A DNA stretch of 9,516 nt from a candidate division SR1 bacterium (GTDB lineage: Bacteria; Patescibacteriota; Gracilibacteria; Absconditabacterales; Absconditicoccaceae): contig SKIU01000101.1 in the NCBI GenBank assembly GCA_007116275.1, positions 1 through 9,516 on the forward strand. Reading direction: 5' to 3'. Shown piece after piece: positions 1-7,363 of the stretch (positions are counted from its first letter, which is position 1; each line of letters opens with the position of its first letter). Position numbers and translations under genes: made by a program. The notes under the pieces are model-generated. The model did no database searches, had not been told where the DNA came from, and worked only from the letters and a program-made list of their open reading frames with translations.

Positions 1-82
1 CATTCGCATCGTTTCACGAGAAAAACGCTCGTGCGAGCACGGCAAGGGCAATAATTGTTGTCAAATAGGTAAGGATTTGCAT
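1..82 (-). CDS. N-terminus of a membrane or exported protein (partial, runs off left edge)
   Basis: An ATG at 82-80 opens a minus-strand frame that continues to the window edge, giving 27 complete codons. The peptide begins MQILTYLTTIIALAVLARAF, a hydrophobic stretch of about 20 residues that looks like a signal anchor or first membrane helix. Codon 23 is TGA, read as Gly in code 25, so the frame stays open; under the standard code it would stop there. No Shine-Dalgarno sequence precedes the ATG, as with the other genes here. The family cannot be named from so few residues. It could also be a chance open frame. Confidence 0.4.
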
Positions 83-289
83 AATTTTATGCTAGGGATT
101 TGAGAGGAGAAGGCAAGGAAATATATGGTATCTAATATTAGGGATATACGAAGTTTTTTTGGAAAGAAGTGGGGCAATATATGGGCAATAATTTAGCGTT
201 ATCCAAGTGCGAACCAGATATGTGCTGTTAATATAATGTAATTAAATTCAACGAGCAAAGCGAGTTATTATTAGGGAAAAATTTATTTT

Positions 290-1171
290 TTAATAATCTT
301 CAATAACAAAAGTTGATATTGATTTCATAATTTCTGCTTCAATTGATTGATATTCATCAGATGTAGAGCCAGCGGTAATAAAGTAAAAAATATCATTATT
401 TAACAACTGGTATTGTGTCATTATTGCATGCATTGTTATATCAAGGGTTGTATATGTTGCGGAGTATTTAACCCAATATGTAGGCTTATTATATAACATA
501 GATTCTCCATAATCAATTATTTCTGCACTAGGCTGTTCTTGCACACCCTCAAGTATATCAGTAATGTTCATTACATCTTTTATTGTCACTGTTTTGTCGC
601 TAAATTTATTTGCTTTCTCTTTTACTCCAATACTTATTGTATGGTTACCTTTAACTGCTTTTTGTACAATATTTGGACCACTGCCATTCTCTATGTCCCA
701 GCCCTCAGGAAATTTTATTCTAAAATTATACTTCGTATTTCTGTATAAATTTCCGTCTCGTTCCGAATAGTCACTGTTTTTATCCGTTTTTAACCACTCA
801 ATATTCTGTTCGTTGGGTTGATGATAAAAAAAAATGTTGTAAATAAAAAAAACTGCAATAATAACTGCCCAAACCTTTCTTTTTTTTGATTTTTTATGCT
901 TAATATTTTTTACTTCATTAGTTGTTTGTTGTTGCTTTGACTGATTACTGTTTTTTATGTTACCAATTTTTTCTCTAGCAAGTCCTGCCAAATAAATAAA
1001 CCCACACCAAATAGCCGTGGTTACTAATGCACCGTGCAAACCAAGTTCTCATAAAAACTTAATAGCCAAGTTTGCTGGGATTAAAGCAATGGTTCCATTA
1101 ATGATCAAGTTCAAGACAAAACTAAATTTTTCCCAAGCTGATTCTGCTCCTTCCTCTATGTTATTTGTCAT
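290..1171 (-). CDS. Membrane-anchored protein with PsbP-like C-terminal domain
   Basis: This 293-residue protein is complete once UGA is read as Gly. The ATG at 1171-1169 is in frame with the longer open part, and a single TGA (residue 41) separates the two; the stop is TAA. Hydrophobic segments lie at about residues 18-40, 46-66 and 100-116. A Lys/Asn/Gln-rich linker (67-99) joins the second and third. The remaining ~150 residues start with YRNTKYNFRIKFPEGWDI, which resembles the opening of PsbP/Mog1-like domains (Y-x-N-x-x-Y-x-F-x-x-x-P-x-G-W) common in extracytoplasmic lipoproteins. The likely arrangement is a membrane anchor with an outer ligand- or stress-related domain; the function is unknown. 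Codon use is odd: only 1 of 17 glycines is UGA, against 13 of 16 in the neighbouring Nudix gene. This may mean a different or recent origin. The open frame is certain, the domain name less so. Confidence 0.75.
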
Positions 1172-1314
1172 GAGATTAAAATTAAAAAATAAATTTGCTC
1201 TAATATTTTTTCTGCGATAGTAGAAAAGAACTTAATTATTTTATCTAAATGGGCCGGCTGATGATCCGTTATTGATTGAAGTCAAACGAATGCGAAACGG
1301 AAATCAATAAAAGA

Positions 1315-1395
1315 TATCCAACAGTTGTACGAAGTCGCGTAGTGTTTTGTTACAATGTTTGCGACTGATCTGACGTCGCGAAGCGATGTTGGATA
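1315..1395. repeat. 81-bp inverted-repeat unit (TATCCAACA ... TGTTGGATA)
   Basis: Perfect 9-bp inverted termini TATCCAACA (1315-1323) and TGTTGGATA (1387-1395) enclose 63 bp with a second nested pair, AGTCGC (1333-1338) and GCGACT (1361-1366). There is no gene inside. The terminal word TATCCAA recurs in the adjacent repeat that flanks the Nudix gene, so this may be a short non-autonomous relative of that unit. It could equally fold as a structured RNA. Confidence 0.5.
1327..1344 (+). repeat. Direct repeat copy 1 (GTACGAA..CGTAGTG)
   Basis: GTACGAAGTCGCGTAGTG is nearly repeated at 1432-1448 as GTACGAACGACGTAGTG: seven identical bases, a variable centre of 4 versus 3 bases, then seven identical bases. 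The two copies are 105 bp apart. The second one abuts the inverted repeat that brackets the Nudix gene. Confidence 0.5.
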
Positions 1396-1431
1396 GTCGC
1401 TTGTTGTGTGAGGCGAAGCCCAAGGAGTGAG

Positions 1432-1448
1432 GTACGAACGACGTAGTG
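1432..1448 (+). repeat. Direct repeat copy 2 (GTACGAA..CGTAGTG)
   Basis: Partner of the copy at 1327-1344, differing only in the central 3-4 bases. It ends exactly where the TATCCAAAAGCAAC inverted-repeat arm begins, so it may mark a cassette boundary. Confidence 0.5.
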
Positions 1449-1462
1449 TATCCAAAAGCAAC
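1449..1462 (+). repeat. Left 14-bp inverted-repeat arm of Nudix cassette
   Basis: TATCCAAAAGCAAC is the exact reverse complement of the sequence at 2140-2153. It lies six bases beyond the stop codon of the Nudix gene. A perfect 14-bp match about 690 bp apart, placed just outside one gene, suggests terminal repeats of a small cassette. Confidence 0.6.
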
Positions 1463-1468
1463 TCGTGA

Positions 1469-2107
1469 TTAACAATCTAACTTTTCCTTTCTAAACTTCT
1501 CTGCTTTTTCATAGACCAATTTCAAAGGGTCACAGATCTTGTTATCTCAATTCATAAACTCTAAAAGCTCGTTTGAAGAGAATCGATTGAAATCGATAAC
1601 TTCATTATCGGTAAATTCTAGATCATTTTCGCAAGTTGCTATGAATCAAAGTCAAACTCGTTCTTTGTTAAATCATGTATCGTATAGGAATTTATCAAAG
1701 ATATATCAGACTGATCATGATTTCATTGATTTACATTCATTTGCAAACTTTTCTAATTTTTCAAACATATTTACATGAATCCCAATTTCTTCTTCTGCTT
1801 CTTTCTGTAGATTCTCTTCAAAATCTAGATATCTGTATTTGTCACCTTCTTTAACATAACAATTATGTCATGCAACTCACATATCCCACCTTCATCATGT
1901 TGAGCTATCATGTTTTTTAGGATTTTTGAGCTGGATTCCATATTTTTTGGAAACTGGATTGTAAACCATGGATCGCGTACTATAGTGACAAATTGTTTCT
2001 CTTACTCACTTCAAATGAGCATGGGATTTTGAAATTGGTCAGATAACTTTTCATTGTTCGTCACAATGAATAATGTATTCTAGTTCTTCTCTCAAAAGTT
2101 TAGACAT
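1469..2107 (-). CDS. Nudix hydrolase family protein
   Basis: A 212-residue protein in one frame from ATG 2107 to TAA 1469; 13 of its 16 glycines are UGA, so under the standard code it is invisible. The N-terminus (residues 12-40, DEQGKVIGPISKSHAH) matches the start of IPP-isomerase-like Nudix proteins, where a 'DE.d.vIGp.sR..aH.kG' pattern is typical. The Nudix helix is recognisable at residues 102-110 as KEAEEEIGI, equivalent to REUxEExGU, preceded by GVAGH (77-81). About 20 residues including KEGDKYRYLDFEEN separate that Gly-His from the helix, a longer spacing than the canonical box. Such enzymes hydrolyse nucleoside diphosphate derivatives using Mg bound by the helix glutamates; the substrate cannot be told here. 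The gene is enclosed by a 14-bp inverted repeat. The family is fairly sure, the specificity unknown. Confidence 0.82.
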
Positions 2108-2139
2108 GATTACTATTTTGAAGATGAATTAAAAGTTTG

Positions 2140-2153
2140 GTTGCTTTTGGATA
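2140..2153 (-). repeat. Right 14-bp inverted-repeat arm of Nudix cassette
   Basis: GTTGCTTTTGGATA is the perfect inverse of 1449-1462. It lies 32 bp upstream of the Nudix start codon, in the 5' region of that gene. Confidence 0.6.
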
Positions 2154-2159
2154 TATCAC

Positions 2160-2183
2160 ACAACTCGTTCTTATACGAATTGT
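2160..2183. terminator. Stem-loop between ALDH and Nudix genes
   Basis: Arms 2160-2168 and 2175-2183 pair over nine positions around a six-base loop. As minus-strand RNA all nine pair (one G-U); as plus-strand RNA one position is a C-A mismatch, but a short T-run follows. It sits after the ALDH stop and before the Nudix gene, so it may end the ALDH transcript or shape the Nudix leader. The lack of a U-tract on the minus strand makes it weak. Confidence 0.3.
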
Positions 2184-2224
2184 TTTCATAAAATATACAA
2201 ATATTTATATAAAATATGACATAT

Positions 2225-3586
2225 TTACTCCAACACCACCTTCCTATTAGTAAATGCTTTGAGTCCATCAGGACCGTTTTCTTTTCCATAGCCAGATTTT
2301 TTTACTCATCAGAAGGGGAGTGATGCTTTGGATCCAGGAGGCTGGTTTATGAAAATCATCCCTCATTCTAGTTGTCTAGCGACTGCCTTGCATTGTTCAG
2401 CATCATCACCATACACGACTGCTGAAAGCCCAAAATCACTAGTATTAGCTAACTGGATAGCATGGTCGATATCATTTGCTTTGATAACTGATGCAACAGG
2501 TCAGAAAACTTCTTCTTCCCAGCTTGTCATACCTGGTTGCATATCAGCAAGTACTGTAGCGGCATACAGATTTTTTTCTTCGTCAATAACTGTACCACCA
2601 GTCACAAGTCTCGCTCCTTGTTCTATGCTTTGGGTAACTTGTTTGTGGATATCTTGGACAAGTCTTGCTGATGACATTGGTGGAACATGCGTTGCAGGAT
2701 CCATCGGATCGCCAACTATTTGCTTACTCATAAAATCTCCAAACTTTTCAACAAAAGCGTCATAATATTTTGCTAATACTACAAACCTTTTAGATGAATT
2801 ACATCTTTGTCATCCATTAGATAAACGACAGGCAGTCGCTTCAGCCACTATTGTATCTATGTTGTTTGTATCCAAAACAACAAAAGGATCGTTTCATCAT
2901 AATTCAAGAACAGAGCGTTTGAGATATTTTCCGGCAAGAGATCATATAGCAGCTCATGCATCTTCACTACCAGTAAGATTTACTCCTTGGACGGCAGGAT
3001 GTGAGATAATATGTTCGGACTGCGATGATGATATGTACAGAGCAGTAAATACTCATTCTGGAAACCCAGCATCATCAAAGAGTGCTTGGATAGCTTCCAA
3101 ACACATAGGAACGTTGGATGCGTGTTTGTACACTTGTGTGTTTCCTGCGAGTATATTTGGTACTGCAGCACGCAAAAGTTGATTAAATGGAAAATTCCAT
3201 GGTGCAACACCATAAATAACACCGATCGAATCGTATTGGATATGCCCAGAGAGTCATTTCTCAGTAATCGCTTCATTAGCCAAAATTGACTCAAAATTAT
3301 TCGCAAACCACCTAATAAGATTAGCAGTTCCTGTTAGTCATTTTTTGGCGATACCATATAATCTTCCCATTTCGATCGTTTCTAGTTTTGCATATGATTC
3401 ATTGCGTTCATCAAGTATATCTGCCATACGCAAAAATAATTTTCTTTTTTCTGATGCATCTGTCTGTTTCCAGGAAAGATACGCAGTATGCGCTTTGTCA
3501 ATGATAGCAGTAAGTTGATCATTATCAATCGTTGCAAATTCTTTATTAACTTCTCCTGTGTAAGGATTTTGGGAAATAAGGGGCAT
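2225..3586 (-). CDS. NAD(P)-dependent aldehyde dehydrogenase, succinate-semialdehyde dehydrogenase-like
   Basis: A 453-residue ALDH superfamily enzyme from ATG 3586 to TAA 2225, full length for the short SSADH (Sad/GabD2) subfamily. It would oxidise an aldehyde, probably succinate semialdehyde or a similar one, to the acid in the cytosol. Landmarks: VAPWNFPF with Asn131; Lys154 in the cofactor-binding region; LTGSEDAG at about 204-211; the general base Glu228 in ELGGN; the nucleophile Cys262 in GGQRCNSSKRF; EEEVFGPV near 357-364; and LPFGGVKKSGYG at about 423-434. Twelve Gly codons are UGA (83, 111, 178, 211, 215, 230, 231, 259, 362, 408, 426, 427), including both glycines of ELGG. It lies 88 bp downstream of the ATP-grasp gene on the same strand and may share its transcript. 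The family is certain; the substrate is inferred from overall similarity. Confidence 0.93.
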
Positions 3587-3674
3587 AAATATATCGATTA
3601 GATAGTAAAAAATATCTACTTATATACATATAGACTAATTATTGGTCCATACTATATCAAGCAAAAGTGATCTA

Positions 3675-4664
3675 CTACGAAGAAAAAAATAGTAGTTCCA
3701 ATGTTTTCTTAGCACTATTGGTATTGCTTAATTCTCTATCTCAGGCGATACTCGGCGTTGCATTGACCTCTAATATCACTCATCCATTTTTTTCAAATGG
3801 AACAGATATATCGGGAGATATAATATCTATACCACAAATATCCAATCAAAATATATCAGCAACATGTATACAAGTGTCTTTAATATCATCACAAAGTGTA
3901 TCAGTCACATCTTGCATACTACCGCCAGTTCATAAGTTTGATGTTCCTCTGAGTTGTATATATGTTCATTTATCAGGAATAGCATCTATGTCTAGTCCTT
4001 GTTTTTTGAGGAATCTATGTAGTTTAGCATCAATGTCTATCTCAGCAAGTGGTTTGTCATATCATTTTCCTCTAATAGGGTTGTCATTCTTTTTTGCAAT
4101 AAGATCTTGTATCGTATGTGTTCCATCTCCAACGATATGTGCTGGTATTCTATTTTTGGCAAGTATTACTTGTCATCTAACCACCAACACTCTTACCTCA
4201 TCTCCCTGTATTTGTTCTTGGATAATGATCGAATCATATGATCCCAAAAGTTTATCTAAGACAGATTTAAGCTCTTGTGTACTATCAATAGACATCATAA
4301 CACCATTACCATGCGCTTCATCAATAGGCTTAGCTACGAGAGGAAAAGATAGTCCCTGTGTCTGCTTATCTAGTGAATTCTTATCATACTGTAGAGCAGA
4401 AATAGTAACACTTTTGGGCGTTGCTATATTATGACGACTAAGTAATATCCCAGTTATCTCCTTATTGTCAGCTATTTTATATCACAATGCACTATTGCCA
4501 CCAAAATCTGTCGATTTGAAAAGTATCTTTTTGGTTGGAGAAGATATATAAAATAAATTATTTTCTTTACTAACAATATCCACCTGTAATCAGAGCTTTT
4601 CTGCTTCCTCACAGATCGTTTGTGATGATATAGATCGATAATCTAGTGCTATAGGCATATGCAT
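3675..4664 (-). CDS. ATP-grasp ligase, glutathione synthetase GshF / cyanophycin synthetase-like
   Basis: A 329-residue protein from ATG 4664 (an in-frame TAG at 4706-4704 bounds the frame upstream) to TAG 3675, the only TAG stop in the window. After about 50 N-terminal residues comes an ATP-grasp fold: STDFGGNSALGYKIADNKEI (51-70), FPLVAKPIDEAHGNG with nucleotide-binding Lys112, QEQIQGDEVRVLVV (149-162), then PAHIVGDGTHTIQDLIAKK and a SNLGTGGSMQDVTDT stretch. Metal ligands are Asp280 in CGIDII and Glu299/Asn301 in ILEVNATPS. The VGDG...DLI...NDNPIRGKGY and TGG..DVTD signatures are shared by the ATP-grasp parts of GshF and CphA, which join a carboxylate to an amine through an acyl phosphate. 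The gamma-glutamylcysteine ligase domain of GshF and the Mur-ligase domain of CphA are absent, so it is a stand-alone ligase. Nine glycines are UGA. The substrate is unknown; a glutamate-containing peptide is a guess. Confidence 0.85.
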
Positions 4665-4876
4665 ACATAATAAGGTAATATAATACCATAGTAAGAATTT
4701 AGTCTAGAAACCCAATACCAAAACTATTATTTCTCTACTATTGTGATAATTGTCATATCCATTGCAAAATATCATACAAAATATATAAGTAGCACTATGC
4801 TATATAAGCTTTTCGTTGTTATCTTCTTGCGTATATAGTTCAGCGTTAATTATTTATCACTTACCATTGAAATTCT
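4665..4876. promoter_or_regulatory. Divergent intergenic region with candidate GDH promoter
   Basis: This AT-rich 212-bp gap separates the divergent ATP-grasp and glutamate dehydrogenase genes and must hold both promoters. For the plus strand, TTGCAA (4762-4767) and TATAAG (4784-4789) with a 16-bp spacer form a plausible -35/-10 pair about 87 bp before the ATG. No clear minus-strand pair or operator stands out. In such AT-rich DNA these matches are weak evidence. Confidence 0.3.
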
Positions 4877-6115
4877 ATGTCTTTATACGACTCAGTACAA
4901 TCACAGATTAAACAAGCATACCAATATATATCAGGAAATTACTCGAAAAATCTTCTTGAAAAGATATTGCGACCTGAACAAGTCATCGAAGTGTCTATCC
5001 CCGTACATATGGATGATGGTTCTACCAAAGTATTTACAGGCTACAGATCACAACATAACAACGTCAAATGACCATACAAAGGGGGTGTACGTTTCCACCC
5101 ACAAGTATCCAAAGATGAAGTAATGTCTTTGTCTGCATGGATGACACTCAAAACATCAGTTGTCGATTTGCCTTTGTGATGAGGGAAGTGAGGTATTATT
5201 GTTGATCCCAAAACATTATCCAAAAATGAACTAGAAAAACTCAGTAGATGATATATGTCAAAAATGGCTAAATTTGTCGGTCCACATACCGATATTCCAG
5301 CACCAGATGTTGGAACTGACCCACAGATTATGTCATGGATGCTAGATGAATATAACAAAACTGTATGATACGCCACACCATGAGCCATTACAGGAAAACC
5401 AGTAGAATTAGGAGGTAGTTTGGGAAGGTGAACAGCGACTTCTATGGGATGATGGATTGTGTTGTTGGAATATCTAAAGGATATAGATCAATCATTGGAA
5501 GGGAAGAAAATTGCTATCCAATGAGCTGGAAACGCGTGATTAGTATTCGCCAAGATTGCTTATACGCACGGAGCAAAAATCGTGGCTATGAGTGATTCAA
5601 AAGGTGGAGTCTATGATGAAAATGGACTTGATATCAACGAAATAGAACAACTCAAAAAAAATAGAAAATCCGTGATAGAGTACTGCCAGTGATGTGAAAA
5701 ATTAACCAATGATGAACTGTTAGCACTTGATGTCGATATCCTTGTGCCTGCAGCCTTGGAATGAGTAGTCCATAAAGACAACGCAGAGAGTATCAAAGCA
5801 AAACTTATCCTTGAACTAGCAAATGGACCAATTGATCCGGATGCAGATGCTGTTTTAGAAAAAAAAGATATTGTTGTCATCCCTGATGTATTGGCAAATG
5901 CAGGAGGAGTCACGGTAAGCTATTTTGAACAAGTACAAAATAATACTAACTACTATCGATCAGAACAAGAGATCCACGAAAAATTAGAAAATATTATGAA
6001 ACCAGCAACCAAAGAAGTATTGCACACAGCAAACAAACATAACATTAGTCTAAGAATAGCAGCATACGTTGTTTCCTTGGATAGAATTATGAAAGCAATG
6101 AAGTTTCTCCACTAA
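4877..6115 (+). CDS. gdhA: Glutamate dehydrogenase
   Basis: A complete 412-residue hexameric-type glutamate dehydrogenase (ATG 4877, TAA 6113), the usual length for the family. It interconverts glutamate with 2-oxoglutarate and ammonia using NAD(P). Catalytic residues keep the spacing of the Clostridium symbiosum enzyme: Lys68 in GPYKGGVRFHP, Lys92 in LKTSVVDLP, Lys104 in GGGKGG, and Asp144 in PAPDVGT match Lys89, Lys113, Lys125 and Asp165. The Rossmann motif GAGNAG is at 216-221, and NAGGVTVSYFE with Ser348 closes the active site. Thirteen glycines are UGA, among them 65, 101, 102, 105, 216 and 221, all in invariant motifs; this gene gives the best proof of the code. Cofactor preference cannot be decided from the SDSKGG segment. 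It is divergent from the ATP-grasp/ALDH pair and ends in a strong terminator. Confidence 0.97.
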
Positions 6116-6144
6116 TACATACAATATCATAAATTATACTAATG

Positions 6145-6180
6145 GCGAGTACTTTTGTCTTATGGGTGCTCGTTTTTTTT
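6145..6180 (+). terminator. Rho-independent terminator after glutamate dehydrogenase
   Basis: GCGAGTAC (6145-6152) pairs with GTGCTCGT (6166-6173) through eight positions including two G-U pairs, around a 13-base loop. The last base of the second arm begins a run of eight T (6173-6180). It starts 30 bp after the GDH stop codon, a textbook arrangement, and separates GDH from the next gene. Confidence 0.8.
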
Positions 6181-6226
6181 ATATTTCTAACCAGTATGTA
6201 TACAATAATAATATATTTACTTATTG

Positions 6227-6763
6227 ATGTCTGATATGCACGATATGGAGCAAAGAAACCGAGATCACATCAGCAAACAAGAATTTATGGATACGATGAT
6301 AAACTATCTATGAAATACCCCATTTGATGCGGAAAGATTTGCGCTCATTGTCCAAGAGTACGTAGAAGATGAAGAGATTAATGTATATCTAGAAACGATA
6401 GTACATGATTATGATCAGTGAGATGAGGTAGATGAGGTGCAAGCACGATGAGTGATCTATGATAAAGTCAATCTTCTTTTTCCGAATATTTTTGCTGATT
6501 ATTACAATGAAGATTACCTCACAGAACTAATTAACCATAGCGAAGAAGATATATCCGTTCAGTCTAACCTCGCCGACATACTACACACACCAGTGCGAGA
6601 AACACAGTCACAATTATATATCCAAAAAATACAACAATCTTTTCAAGAATATCCATCATCAGATGCACGCAGATCTATGATCGCAGGGGCAAAAAAAATA
6701 CTTATTGAAGAATTGATAGGTAATAGATTAGACATCTGAGAAGATGAGTATACTAGCGTATAA
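6227..6763 (+). CDS. Acidic, probably helical protein of unknown function
   Basis: A 178-residue frame (ATG 6227, TAA 6761) opened by four UGA glycines out of six Gly; only its middle is open in the standard code. I do not recognise the family. It is rich in Asp, Glu, Ile, Gln and Tyr, strongly acidic in the first half (for example VQEYVEDEEINVYLETIV and DYDQGDEVDEVQA), with no signal peptide, membrane helix or Cys motif. The spacing of hydrophobic residues suggests a soluble alpha-helical protein. Other ATGs at codons 4 and 7 could be the true start. It follows the GDH terminator, so it is probably transcribed separately. In-frame use of UGA at the same high rate as its neighbours supports a native gene. 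Confidence 0.7.
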
Positions 6764-6804
6764 TATGATCTAGTAAAGAATAGTAAACATATTATATTTT
6801 TTAG

Positions 6805-6832
6805 TTGACATTATTTGATATAAGTGTACTGT
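6805..6832 (+). promoter_or_regulatory. Candidate promoter for the 153-residue gene
   Basis: A perfect -35 box TTGACA (6805-6810) is followed after 16 bp by TACTGT (6827-6832), a poor -10 match. The pair lies in the 106-bp gap before the ATG at 6870. The -35 is convincing by itself, the -10 is not. Confidence 0.3.
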
Positions 6833-6869
6833 TTTAGTGTCTCGTTTTATTTTGTGTATTATATAAAAT

Positions 6870-7331
6870 ATGGAAACGTCTGATATAATTAAGCAAGAAG
6901 CTAAACAATATCAAGTATTTCTTTCTCAATGAACTAAGTACCGAAGCCCATATAAAGAAATTGCCCTAAATGATTTGGTTGATATGCTTACCGCAGATGG
7001 ACAGTTCGATTTCCTATCTTCTGAGTCTACAGAAATAGTTAAAATAAATAAAAGCGAGATTGACCAGAAAGATTTTCTTGATCGCATCTGAAATCTTTGA
7101 AAAGAGGATTTACATAAGGTACTTACTTTTCCTCACAAGATAGTGTCATATACAAAATGAACTCATGGATCATGCGGATGAGAAATATCCATACCATGGA
7201 TGATACAAAATGCATCAAATTTCGTACAACAACATGATCATCCAATTACAGAATTGTATCAAAAATTATCCCAAAGTATATTCAATAAACCTTATAAGGA
7301 ATTGAAGTTGGGATTATATAGAAATCCATAA
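6870..7331 (+). CDS. Conserved-looking protein of unknown function with HGSCGGE motif
   Basis: A 153-residue frame from ATG 6870 to TAA 7329, with five of nine glycines as UGA, so it appears only in code 25. I do not recognise the family. The first two thirds is charged and probably helical; the last third has the more distinctive run TFPHKIVSYTKGTHGSCGGE, then ISIPWMIQNASNF and a His-rich QQHDHP. The single Cys flanked by His and Gly residues could be a metal or catalytic site, but that is speculation. There is no signal peptide or membrane helix. It has its own candidate promoter and converges with the M42 peptidase gene, the two stops being 32 bp apart. Confidence 0.7.
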
Positions 7332-7363
7332 GAGAGATAGTCTAGTTGTAGTCACAAGGATTA

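Larger units (their letters stand above)
1172..1468. other. Gene-free, repeat-rich interval
   Basis: I see no coding frame here in code 25. The interval is more GC-rich than its surroundings and holds several inverted and direct repeats, annotated separately. It also has two mini-hairpins with GAA loops: TCGC-GAA-GCGA near 1376-1386 and GGC-GAA-GCC near 1412-1420. The pairs CCGTT 1266-1270 / AACGG 1296-1300 and ATTGATT 1271-1277 / AATCAAT 1302-1308 interleave in pseudoknot order. It could be a structured RNA or the remains of a small mobile element. Confidence 0.45.

Noticed and set aside
30..41. Palindrome CGTGC-GA-GCACG
   Set aside because: It lies inside the probable left-edge coding region and has no T-run, so a terminator role is unlikely.
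125..196. A 23-codon plus-strand ORF preceded by a purine-rich AGGAGAAGG-like stretch
   Set aside because: It is too short and without family support. The other genes here do not use SD sites, so the purine run is not strong evidence.
2328..2765. A 145-residue plus-strand open frame
   Set aside because: It is antisense to the ALDH gene, with a composition typical of a reverse-strand shadow.
3667..4434. A 255-residue plus-strand open frame
   Set aside because: It is antisense to the ATP-grasp gene. It shows no recognisable motif, while the minus strand has full ATP-grasp signatures.
4877..6115. UGA as tryptophan (code 4) or selenocysteine
   Set aside because: UGA aligns with Gly in GGGKGG, GAGNAG and ELGG motifs, Trp is already written TGG in the same genes (for example PWNFPF), and tens of Sec residues per gene region are not credible.
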